Source: Ahrensia sp. (GTDB taxonomy: Bacteria > Pseudomonadota > Alphaproteobacteria > Rhizobiales > Rhizobiaceae). Taken from it: a stretch of 64,000 nucleotides of DNA. This document shows positions 21,253 to 28,724 of the stretch, piece by piece. The DNA is taken from assembly GCA_002698425.1 (NCBI GenBank), contig NZXU01000050.1:193126-257125 (forward strand), in the 5' to 3' direction. The position numbers and the translations under genes are program-made. Below the pieces are notes generated by a model. That model worked only from the letters and a program-made list of their open reading frames with translations, made no database searches and had not been told where the DNA came from. The number at the start of each line of letters is the position of its first letter. The first letter of the stretch is position 1.

Positions 21253-23580
21253 TCAGCCGCGCGGCGGGCGCTCCCTGAAGACGGATTTGCGGATGGTGGC
21301 GTGGACGCCGAAATTGCCGTCGGCGACCTGGGTGACGCCGAAATCGGCGGCAAGCGACATCAGCGCCAAAGCCTCATCCTCCTCCAGCGCGTAGGTGTCC
21401 ATGAGGAAGCGGCGCGTCTGGCGGAAGGCGCTTCGGAGCGCGAGGTCGACGGTGGAGCGCTGATAGACCTCGGCCTGGGCGTTCTTGCCGAGATCGCGCA
21501 GATAGTTCGGGAAAGAAAAGCTCTGAATGACCCATTCGTCCGGCGTCTCGATGAGCGGCGTCTTCAGGCCGTCCAGACAGACCGGTTTCTCGGCCCCGGC
21601 CTTGTGCAGGCGGATGCGAATGTCGGCGGTCAGCGAGCATTCGAGCCCGGTGCCGTTGATCTCGCCGTCGGACTGGGCGAAATGGCCGTCGCCGATCGAG
21701 AGCAGCGCCCCGTCGACGGCGACGGGCAGATAGATGCGCGCGCCCTTGCCGGCGCTCCAGTTGTCGATATTGCCGCCGAAATAGCCGGGCGGGATGGAAT
21801 CGACGACATCGGCCTCGCGCGGGGCCACGCCGATGAAGCCGAAATGCATGCGCGCCGGGATCTCGACGCCGGAAAGCGCAGCCATGTTCTTCTCGATGGA
21901 GCCGTGATCGATCGGCACGCCGGGATAATCCATCGTCTTGTGCAGCGTACCATAGGGATCGGTCTGCGGCGTCCAGCGGAAGTTGTAGAGCGGGCGGGCG
22001 GCGTTGGGCTTGTCGAGCTCGATCTCGAAGATGGTAATCGTCTCCCGGCGCTCGGGATGATCGAGGAGATCGTTGTACTGGTAGCCCCACCAGGCGGAGG
22101 CGTTGGAGGCGAAGGCCTTGCCGGCGTGGGCGGGATTGGCGCTGGGGCGCGGCGCGATGTCGAGGAACTCGACCTCGAGGATGTCGCCGGGTTCGGCGCC
22201 GCGGACATGGATCGGCCCGGTGCAGATATGGACGCCGAAGCCCTCGCCCGCGCCGCGGCCGAAGACGGAGGCGTTCATCGGGCCGGCGCCGCGGCGCTCG
22301 ACGCCCTTGTGGTCGGACGTCCAGGCAAAGACGCTCTCCGCGCCGGGATCGCCGGCGACCATGCGGTCCCAGTCGTCGCCGGCATGCTGGGTGAGCGTCT
22401 CGATGGTGACCGTCGCGCCGGGTTCGACGAACAGGGCCGGCGGCAGGGTGCGGCTCATATAGCCCCAATGGACCGTCTGGGCATTGGCCGGCAGGTGATA
22501 GTGATCCGGACTGACGGCGACCGCCCCCTGTTCGGCGGGGGCCTGCGCGGCGAGCGCCTTGACCCCGCCGGCCTGTTTCGCGTCGCGCTTGCCGGCATGG
22601 TCCGGCGGCAGGCCGCGCTTGGAGTAGCTGTCCTCGCCGCCGGCCACCGAGCGGCGCAGTTCGGTCGGGCTCATTTCGTAGGCGGCCGAGAAGGCGCGGC
22701 TGAAATAGGCCTGGTCGCGGAAACCCCAGCGCAGGCCGATGGCGGCGATGCTCTCGGAGGCGTGGTTCGGATCGATCAGGTCGGCGCGGCAGCGTTCGAG
22801 GCGCTGGTGGCGCAGATAACCGGAGAAGGAGTCATCGCGCAGCTGGAACAGCCGCTGCAGATAGCGCACCGAGATGCCCTCCTTGCGGGCGATGTCGGCG
22901 GGCGTCAGGTCCGGATCGGAGAGGTTCGCGTCGATGGCGGCGGCGACACGGCGGAAATGCGCCGTCTGCACCTCGGTCATCGGACCGTTGGGCGCGCGCG
23001 ATTCCACCAGAAGCGCACTGGCGACGAGTTCGGTAACCGCCAGTTCGCCGGCGGTGAGATCGGCCTGTTCGAGCTGGCCGACGCTGCCGGCCAGCATGCG
23101 CAGCACCGGGCGGGCGGCCAGCGCCGCGAAGGTACGGCCGAGCACGACGGGCGCATCCAGCCCGGACCGGCCGAGCCGGGTCGCCAGCGGGGCGCGCGGA
23201 AGCTGCAGCAGGATCGCATCGAAATCGCTGCGCCAATGCAGACGCCAGGGCATGTCCATGCCCATGACCGCGAGATTGTCATCGGCGAGATCGGTGGCGC
23301 GCGGGCCGCAGGCGAGCGTCGCGCGGCCCTTGAGAACGAGGATCAGCATGACCGGCGCGTCGCGGCTGCCGGCTTCCGCGGGCAGCAGGGTCTGGCGCTC
23401 GCCGACAATACGGGCGAGCCGCGCGCCGGAACTGGACGAGCGGATGTCGATGGCGCCGTCGGAAACCTGCCTGTCGCCGAAGAACTCGGCCTTCAGGCTG
23501 ATCTGCGCAAGCCGCGATTGCCAGGCTTCGCCGCGCATGACGAGCGGCAGGCTGTCAACGGTGGGCGGATTGTCGATCAT
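21253..23580 (-). CDS. AraC-family regulator fused to acetamidase/formamidase
   Basis: One uninterrupted 775-residue frame joins two normally separate proteins. Residues 1-200 resemble an AraC ligand-binding region. Residues about 205-312 form the double helix-turn-helix, with ARKEGISVRYLQRLF and the AraC signature GFRDQAYFSRAFSAAY then MSPTELRR. A 46-residue linker follows. Residues 359-775 are an FmdA/AmdA-type acetamidase/formamidase (QTVHWGY, GDDWDRMVAGDPGAESV, GVHICTGPIHVRGAEPGDI, PGYFGGNIDNW, DGALLSIGDGH, plus the C-terminal DFGVTQVADGN). The enzyme half is clearly homologous to the exported enzyme encoded divergently. There is no signal peptide, so it acts in the cytoplasm. Likely roles are an amide-responsive autoregulator or an enzyme whose catalysis tunes transcription; both are inference. 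ATG 23580 is preferred to ATG 23637 because an AGGA site lies 9 bases upstream. Confidence 0.88.
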   Translation of the reverse strand: MIDNPPTVDSLPLVMRGEAWQSRLAQISLKAEFFGDRQVSDGAIDIRSSSSGARLARIVGERQTLLPAEAGSRDAPVMLILVLKGRATLACGPRATDLADDNLAVMGMDMPWRLHWRSDFDAILLQLPRAPLATRLGRSGLDAPVVLGRTFAALAARPVLRMLAGSVGQLEQADLTAGELAVTELVASALLVESRAPNGPMTEVQTAHFRRVAAAIDANLSDPDLTPADIARKEGISVRYLQRLFQLRDDSFSGYLRHQRLERCRADLIDPNHASESIAAIGLRWGFRDQAYFSRAFSAAYEMSPTELRRSVAGGEDSYSKRGLPPDHAGKRDAKQAGGVKALAAQAPAEQGAVAVSPDHYHLPANAQTVHWGYMSRTLPPALFVEPGATVTIETLTQHAGDDWDRMVAGDPGAESVFAWTSDHKGVERRGAGPMNASVFGRGAGEGFGVHICTGPIHVRGAEPGDILEVEFLDIAPRPSANPAHAGKAFASNASAWWGYQYNDLLDHPERRETITIFEIELDKPNAARPLYNFRWTPQTDPYGTLHKTMDYPGVPIDHGSIEKNMAALSGVEIPARMHFGFIGVAPREADVVDSIPPGYFGGNIDNWSAGKGARIYLPVAVDGALLSIGDGHFAQSDGEINGTGLECSLTADIRIRLHKAGAEKPVCLDGLKTPLIETPDEWVIQSFSFPNYLRDLGKNAQAEVYQRSTVDLALRSAFRQTRRFLMDTYALEEDEALALMSLAADFGVTQVADGNFGVHATIRKSVFRERPPRG

Positions 23581-23933
23581 GGCGCGGCATCCTGCTCCTG
23601 CGCGGCCGACGGCGGCGGCGAAGGCGGCTTTCGGCACACCTCGCCCAAGACCTTAACCGGGCCAATACATCATAGCGAGGCCGGGGCCAAAATCTTTGCA
23701 CCGGGGCGAACAATCTCATGACTATTCGGCTACAGACAGAGGCCGAAGGAAGGCTTGGAAGCCTTGCCCGTATCGCTCCCAACTCTTTGTTCTTAGTAAT
23801 CTTTTTTCCGCATAGCGAGCCTCTTTGCAGGCTGAATCCCTCCGGCGTGACGCATGGGCAACCGATTGCAAGATGCGACAGTCGCCCGAATAATCGGCGC
23901 TGTTTCCACCTCCCAAAACGAAGGAAAAACAGC
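23581..23933. promoter_or_regulatory. Divergent control region between AraC-amidase fusion and exported amidase
   Basis: About 353 bases separate the two divergent starts and hold no gene. Visible structure: two exact copies of CATAGCGAG in the same orientation, 140 bases apart (23671-23679 and 23811-23819); two GGGCCAA copies 25 bases apart (23659, 23684); and an AAGGCTT-gg-AAGCCTT inverted repeat (23750-23765). These are candidate operators for the AraC half of the fusion. The exported-amidase ribosome site AAGGAA is at 23921-23926. Confidence 0.45.
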
Positions 23934-25385
23934 ATGTGCAAAGGCGATGACGTCAACTGTCCGCATTTCGAAGAACACTACCAGAAATTCCGCGAAGACC
24001 TGGATGTCGAGCGGCGCGGCTTCCTCAGGAGCAGCCTGTTCGCGGCCGGCGGCCTCGGCGCGCTGGGCGCAGCCGGCGGGTTGTCGCTGGTGACCCCGGC
24101 TCTGGCGCAGGCCTCGGAAGCGCGGCAGCCCGAGACGCGGGCCTTCCATCACCTGCCGGCCAATGACCAGACCGTGCATTGGGGCTATTTCTCCAAAAAG
24201 CTGACGCCGAAGGTCGAAGTCGACAGTGGCGACATCATCACCATCGAGACGCTGACGCACCATGCCGGCGACGACACGGAGCGCATGGTCGAGGGCGACG
24301 AGGGCGCGGAGAGCGTCTATCTGTGGACCAAGGACAAGAAGGGCGTCGACCGGCGCGGCGCGGGCCCGACCGACCCGGCCGTCTACAAGAAAGGTTCGGG
24401 CGAAGGCCAGGGCGTGCATATCATGACCGGGCCGGTCTATGTGCGCGGCGCGGAACAGGGCGACATCCTCGAAGTGCGCATCCTCGACTGCGTGCCGCGC
24501 CCCTCGGGCAATGCGAAATTCGCCGGCAAGTCCTACGGCTCAAACGCGGCGGCGAACTGGGGTTTCCAGTACAACGACCTGCTCGGCGGCGAGAAGCGCG
24601 AGGTGGTGACGATCTACGAAGTCGACACCGCCGGCGGTAAAAGCTGGGCGGAAGCGGTCTACAACTTCAAATGGGTGCCGCAGACCGACCCGTTTGGCGT
24701 GACCCATGCGACGATCGACTATCCGGGCGTGCCGGTCGACCATTCGCTGACCAACCGCAACTACGATGCGCTGAAGGGCGTGCGGCTGCCGATCCGGCCG
24801 CATTTCGGGACGCTGGGCCTCGCGCCGGCGGAGGCTGACTATGTCGACACGATCCCGCCCAGCTACACCGGCGGCAATATCGACAACTGGCGCATCGGCA
24901 AGGGCGCGACGATGTATTACCCGGTCTCCGTCGACGGCGCGCTGCTGTCGGTCGGCGACCCGCATGCGAGCCAGGGCGACAGCGAATTGTGCGGCACGGC
25001 GATCGAATGCTCGCTGACCGGCACGTTCCAGCTGATCGTACACAAGAAGGCCGACCTCGCCGGCACGCCGCTCGAGGAGCTGAACTACCCGATGCTGGAA
25101 ACGCAGTCGGACTGGCTGGTGCACGGCTTCTCGTTCTCCAACTACCTGGAGGAGCTCGGCCCGAACGCGCAGAGCGAGATCTATTCGAAATCCTCGATCG
25201 ACCTCGCCATGCGCGACGCCTTCCGCAAGATGCGGCACTTCCTGATGACGACGAAGGGGCTGACCGAGGACGAGGCGATCTCGCTGATGTCGATCGGCGT
25301 CGATTTCGGCATCACCCAGGTGGTCGACGGGAACTGGGGCGTGCACGCCATCGTCAAGAAGGACATCTTCGCCGGGATGGCCTGA
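23934..25385 (+). CDS. TAT-exported acetamidase/formamidase
   Basis: The 483-residue protein is an FmdA/AmdA-family amidase (hydrolysis of short amides to carboxylate and ammonia) preceded by a twin-arginine signal: E-R-R-G-F-L-R-S at residues 26-33, then a hydrophobic Gly/Ala segment ending in ALAQA near residue 60. Most characterised relatives are cytoplasmic, so export is notable. Family landmarks are QTVHWGYFSKKL, ETLTHHAGDDTERMV, RGAEQGDILEV, GGNIDNWRIGKG and DGALLSVGDPH. A 25-residue N-terminal extension ahead of the twin arginines holds C2, C9 and H11. The start has AAGGAA 7 bases upstream. Ammonia or formate release in the periplasm, or a changed substrate, are possibilities. Confidence 0.88.
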   Translation: MCKGDDVNCPHFEEHYQKFREDLDVERRGFLRSSLFAAGGLGALGAAGGLSLVTPALAQASEARQPETRAFHHLPANDQTVHWGYFSKKLTPKVEVDSGDIITIETLTHHAGDDTERMVEGDEGAESVYLWTKDKKGVDRRGAGPTDPAVYKKGSGEGQGVHIMTGPVYVRGAEQGDILEVRILDCVPRPSGNAKFAGKSYGSNAAANWGFQYNDLLGGEKREVVTIYEVDTAGGKSWAEAVYNFKWVPQTDPFGVTHATIDYPGVPVDHSLTNRNYDALKGVRLPIRPHFGTLGLAPAEADYVDTIPPSYTGGNIDNWRIGKGATMYYPVSVDGALLSVGDPHASQGDSELCGTAIECSLTGTFQLIVHKKADLAGTPLEELNYPMLETQSDWLVHGFSFSNYLEELGPNAQSEIYSKSSIDLAMRDAFRKMRHFLMTTKGLTEDEAISLMSIGVDFGITQVVDGNWGVHAIVKKDIFAGMA

Positions 25386-25436
25386 TCTCGCCCTTCCCGA
25401 TGCTTCCGCGGGTTATGCGCCTCGCGGAAGCGCAAG

Positions 25437-25467
25437 CCCGGACGCCGCGCTCACGTCGGCGTCCGGG
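25437..25467 (+). terminator. Hairpin downstream of exported amidase
   Basis: A perfect 11-bp inverted repeat (CCCGGACGCCG / CGGCGTCCGGG) with a 9-base loop, followed by TTCC. A second weaker hairpin (GCTTCCGCG / CGCGGAAGC, 25402-25431) lies just upstream. The U-tract is poor, so termination efficiency is uncertain. Confidence 0.5.
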
Positions 25468-25536
25468 TTCCTTGCGACCGGATGTGCTCAAGTTCTCGCC
25501 CAAGGCCAAGAATTTTTGTTAGTATTCACTTTCCTT

Positions 25537-26073
25537 TTAACTCGAACGGCGGTTTCGCCGGGCGAGTTCGCGGTAAAGGGCCTCGCGGCTGACGCCCAGC
25601 TCGCTTGCCAGCTCCTGCCATTGACCTTTCGGGGGTAGACCCCCGTCCTTTGCGGAAAGCCACGCATCGAGCCGTTCGGCGACGGTTCTGAGCGTCCTTA
25701 TTTCCGATTTCATGCGCGCTTCCTGAACCGCATGGGCAAGGCGGCGCTCCCATGCCTCGGCGAGGCCCCGATCCGACGCCAGCGCCCGCGCGAAATCGGC
25801 CTTCGACACCGCCTCGACCGTGCAGGGCTCCAGCGCCGCCGCGTCGCAGTGATAGCGGTCGGAGTAGGCCGAGGCCTCGGCCAGCACGTCGCCCTCTCCT
25901 GCGGTCTGCAACAGCAGTACGGTTCCCTGCGGCGTGGTACGGTTCAAGGCGATCCGGCCGGCGCGAACCCGATACATGACCGCGACCGCGTCGCCGGTGA
26001 GAAACAGGCTTTCGGCCGCGGAGAGCGTGCGCGAGACAGATCCGGAAAACAGGGCGTTGAGCGGACTGGACAT
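25537..26073 (-). CDS. Crp/Fnr-family transcriptional regulator
   Basis: The 178-residue protein has an N-terminal cyclic-nucleotide-binding-type beta barrel (LFLTGDAVAVMYRVRAGRIAL, then AYSDRYHCDAAAL), a long dimerisation helix, and a short C-terminal winged helix (LASELGVSREALYRELARR). It lacks the N-terminal cysteine cluster of true FNR. The protein is shorter than Crp (about 210). It is divergent from a Met/His-rich exported protein and may respond to metal, redox or a nucleotide. ATG 26073 is chosen; ATG 26085 is possible, and neither has a good ribosome site. An FNR-box-like palindrome overlaps the start. Confidence 0.75.
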   Translation of the reverse strand: MSSPLNALFSGSVSRTLSAAESLFLTGDAVAVMYRVRAGRIALNRTTPQGTVLLLQTAGEGDVLAEASAYSDRYHCDAAALEPCTVEAVSKADFARALASDRGLAEAWERRLAHAVQEARMKSEIRTLRTVAERLDAWLSAKDGGLPPKGQWQELASELGVSREALYRELARRNRRSS

Positions 26074-26085
26074 GATCGCTATCAT
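26072..26085. promoter_or_regulatory. FNR/Crp-like palindrome overlapping regulator start
   Basis: ATGATCGCTATCAT is a perfect 5+5 inverted repeat with a 4-base centre, the same geometry as the FNR/DNR box (TTGAT-N4-ATCAA). It overlaps the start codon of the Crp/Fnr gene and lies 62 bases before the divergent exported-protein start, so it could serve both directions. Confidence 0.4.
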
Positions 26086-26146
26086 ACGCGGTGCCCGGAC
26101 TTCGTGCCACGGATGGCGCAATCACAGTTGTGTCAGGAGCCCCCCA

Positions 26147-26731
26147 ATGAAATCCGTTCGCCTGTTTCTCGCCACGTCGATCCTTCTTGCCGGCGCCGCC
26201 TTTTCAAGCGCGTCGGACGGTCATGACGCCATGATGCAGGGCGCTCATTCCGACATGGACCATTCGGCCATGTTGGAGCATGGCGCGCCCGCGCCGGCCA
26301 TGACCGAGGGCGGACAGGCCGCTTTCGCGGCTATCCAGGAAATCGTCGCCGCGCTTCTCGCCGACCCGCGAACCGACTGGGACGAGGTGAATATCGAGGC
26401 GCTCCGCCAGCACCTCATCGACATGGACAATGTGACGCTGCGCGCCCGGGTAACGACGGAAGCGGTCCCGGGCGGAGCGCGTTTCTCGGTCGCCTCGGAC
26501 GATCCGGCGGTGCAGACTTCCATTCGCGCCATGACGGTCGCCCATGCTGCGACGATGGACGGCGTCGAGGGCTGGAGCCTGAAGGCCGAAGAGACATCAA
26601 ACGGCGCGACCCTGACCGCGACCGGAGACGAGGTCCGGATCCGCGCGCTCGGCTATATCGGGCTGATGACCGTCGGCATGCACCACCAAGAGCATCATCT
26701 GGCGCTGGCGCGCGGAGCGATGCCTCACTGA
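26147..26731 (+). CDS. Exported Met/His-rich protein, probable periplasmic metal binder
   Basis: The 194-residue protein has a signal peptide (residues 1-22). A Met/His/Asp-rich segment follows at about residues 23-52, containing HDAMMQGAHSDMDHSAMLEH, a pattern typical of copper- or silver-binding periplasmic proteins. The remaining region (about 58-190) is a folded domain with a C-terminal MHHQEHHLALARG histidine cluster. I do not recognise a named family. The ATG follows a CAGGAG site. It is divergent from the Crp/Fnr regulator and its stop overlaps the convergent oxidoreductase stop region by 7 bases. Confidence 0.65.
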   Translation: MKSVRLFLATSILLAGAAFSSASDGHDAMMQGAHSDMDHSAMLEHGAPAPAMTEGGQAAFAAIQEIVAALLADPRTDWDEVNIEALRQHLIDMDNVTLRARVTTEAVPGGARFSVASDDPAVQTSIRAMTVAHAATMDGVEGWSLKAEETSNGATLTATGDEVRIRALGYIGLMTVGMHHQEHHLALARGAMPH

Positions 26732-27717
26732 TCGGCCGTCGAGTCCCGGTCTTCCATCGTGACGATAACGGCGCCGCTGGCGTGGCGTGTCTCGACGCGG
26801 CGGTGGGCGGCGGCGATGTCGGCGAGAGGGAAGGTGCTGTCGACGACGCCGCGCAATTCGCCGTTTTCCATGAGCTGGGCGAGATGCTCGATGTCCTCGC
26901 GACGGTCGCCGGAGACGGCGAGCACGATCTTCGGCCCACCGGTCAATGCGGCCATGAGCGCCTGAAGGATCTCGCGGCCGCCAAACTCCAGCGGCACGTA
27001 GCGGCCGGCTTTCTCGAGGATGCGCCGGGCCTTCGGGTATGGCAGCTTGCCGACCGTATCGAGGACGACATCGTAGCGATCGCCGGAGGCGGAAGCATCC
27101 TGGTTGCGGTAGTCTATCACATGGTCGGCCCCGAGCGACCGGACGAGCTCGACGTTGTCGGTTCCGGCGACGCCGGTCACCTCCGCCCCCATGATCTTCG
27201 CGAGCTGGACGGCATAGGCGCCGACACCGCCCGAAGCGCCGTTGATCAGCAGTTTGCGGCCCGGCTTCAGGTCAGCGGAATCGCGCAGGAAGACGAGCGC
27301 CGAGACGCCGCCGAACGGGACAGCGGCGGCTTCTTCGTAAGTAATTGCTTTCGGCTTTATGGCCACCGGTCCATCGGCCTTGACGGTCAGATAGTCTGCA
27401 TGGGCGCCGGCGCCGGAAAAGCCGAACACCGGATCGCCGAGCCTGAAGCGGGTGACATCGGCCCCGCGCGCGACGACGCGGCCGGCGAATGCCAGGCCGA
27501 GGACGGGGTTCTTCGGCTTTGTGAGGCCCATCATCAGCCGGCCGGGCAGCGCCATGATGCCGGGAAAGGCGGCGGCGCGCAGACGCCAGTCGGCGGTGGT
27601 GACCGGTGCGGCGAAGACCTTGACGAGAATCTCGTCATCGCCGGGTTCGGGGCGTTCGATTTCGGCGACTTTCAGGATATCGGCGTCGCCGTAACGGTCG
27701 GCAAGTGCGGCTCTCAT
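26725..27717 (-). CDS. NAD(P)-dependent quinone-oxidoreductase-type alcohol dehydrogenase
   Basis: The 330-residue protein is a medium-chain dehydrogenase/reductase. The N-terminal GroES-like domain is followed by a Rossmann fold with the nucleotide motif INGASGGVGAYAVQLAK (about residue 150). Structural zinc cysteines are absent, as in quinone oxidoreductase (QOR/Zta1) relatives that act on quinones or enones. It is divergent from a LysR-type regulator with palindromic boxes between, so regulation by that LysR is likely. Start at 27717 has AGGAA 7 bases upstream. Confidence 0.87.
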   Translation of the reverse strand: MRAALADRYGDADILKVAEIERPEPGDDEILVKVFAAPVTTADWRLRAAAFPGIMALPGRLMMGLTKPKNPVLGLAFAGRVVARGADVTRFRLGDPVFGFSGAGAHADYLTVKADGPVAIKPKAITYEEAAAVPFGGVSALVFLRDSADLKPGRKLLINGASGGVGAYAVQLAKIMGAEVTGVAGTDNVELVRSLGADHVIDYRNQDASASGDRYDVVLDTVGKLPYPKARRILEKAGRYVPLEFGGREILQALMAALTGGPKIVLAVSGDRREDIEHLAQLMENGELRGVVDSTFPLADIAAAHRRVETRHASGAVIVTMEDRDSTADQ

Positions 27718-27761
27718 CGTTTCATTCCTATCCGAGGATTTCGATGGATGCGATATAGCCA

Positions 27762-27817
27762 TGCGTATACGCAGAGTGAATTGACCATAATTCGTCTTCT
27801 GATATGCGTTTTCGCAT
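27762..27817. promoter_or_regulatory. Two TGCG-N4-CGCA boxes in the LysR/oxidoreductase intergenic region
   Basis: TGCGTATACGCA (27762-27773) and TGCGTTTTCGCA (27805-27816) are perfect inverted repeats of the same half-sites, 43 bases apart centre to centre, about four helical turns. The second overlaps the LysR start region. They are good candidate operators for the divergent LysR regulator. Confidence 0.5.
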
Positions 27818-28724
27818 GGATTGGAAGTCGGTGAAATTCGACTGGAACCGGGCGCGCGCCTTCCTGGTCACGGCGGAAGAGGGGTCGCTTTCGGCGGCGG
27901 CGCGGGCGCTGGGAATGGCGCAGCCGACGCTCGGCCGACAGGTCGACGCGCTGGAAGCCGAACTCGGCGTCATTCTGTTCGAACGCGCCGGACGCGGGCT
28001 GACGCTGACCCCGGCGGGTCTGGAACTGCTCGACCATGTACGCGCCATGGGCGAGGCGGCGGGACGTGTCTCGCTGACGGCGTCGGGCCAGGCGCAATCG
28101 ATCGAGGGGACGATCTGCATCACCGCGAGCGAGATCTATTCGGCCTATCTGCTGCCGCCGATCGTCGCGCGGCTGAGACGCGAGCAACCAGGCATCGAGG
28201 TCGAGATCCTTGCCTCGAACGCCACGATCGACCTTAAGCGGCGCGAGGCGGATATCGCCATCCGGTCGTTCCGGCCGACCCAGCCGGACCTGATCGCGAG
28301 AAAGGTCTGCGACGACCTTGCCCGGCTCTATGCGGCAGAGAGCTATCTTGAGCGGATCGGTAATCCCGAAACGCCGGAGGAGCTTTCGAATGCGGAGTTC
28401 ATCGGCTTCGACACGACATCGGTGATGGTCGACGGGCTGAACCGGCTCGGCCTGTCACTGACGCAGAAGAACTTTCCGGTACTGACCGGCAACCACCTGG
28501 TGCATTGGGAACTGGTGAAGGCGGGGGTCGCCATCGGCATCGTGCCGGAGGCAATCGGCGACCGCGAACCCGGCGTGCGGCGCGTGCTGGCGGATTTCAC
28601 GCCGATGGAGTTCCCGATATGGCTGACGGCGCATCGCGAGTTGAACACCAGCCGGCGGGTGCGCATGGTGTTCGACCTGCTGGCCGAGGAACTCGGCAAA
28701 CCGAGAAGGCAAGGAGACAGATGA
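27816..28724 (+). CDS. LysR-family transcriptional regulator
   Basis: The 302-residue regulator has the N-terminal winged HTH (FLVTAEEGSLSAAARALGMAQPTLGRQVDALEAELGVILFERAGRGLTLT region, residues 14-60) and a periplasmic-binding-protein-like effector domain (ITASEIYSAYLLPPIV onward). ATG 27816 gives the usual MDWKSVKFDWNRARAF beginning; ATG 27804 in frame would add four residues and lies inside an operator-like palindrome. Divergent from the oxidoreductase gene, which it probably controls. The stop overlaps the next start (ATGA). Confidence 0.87.
   Translation: MDWKSVKFDWNRARAFLVTAEEGSLSAAARALGMAQPTLGRQVDALEAELGVILFERAGRGLTLTPAGLELLDHVRAMGEAAGRVSLTASGQAQSIEGTICITASEIYSAYLLPPIVARLRREQPGIEVEILASNATIDLKRREADIAIRSFRPTQPDLIARKVCDDLARLYAAESYLERIGNPETPEELSNAEFIGFDTTSVMVDGLNRLGLSLTQKNFPVLTGNHLVHWELVKAGVAIGIVPEAIGDREPGVRRVLADFTPMEFPIWLTAHRELNTSRRVRMVFDLLAEELGKPRRQGDR

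Noticed and set aside
23581..25536. Signs that the amidase region is a horizontally acquired island.
   Set aside because: No integrase, tRNA-bounded repeats or clear composition shift are visible; flanking genes look ordinary.
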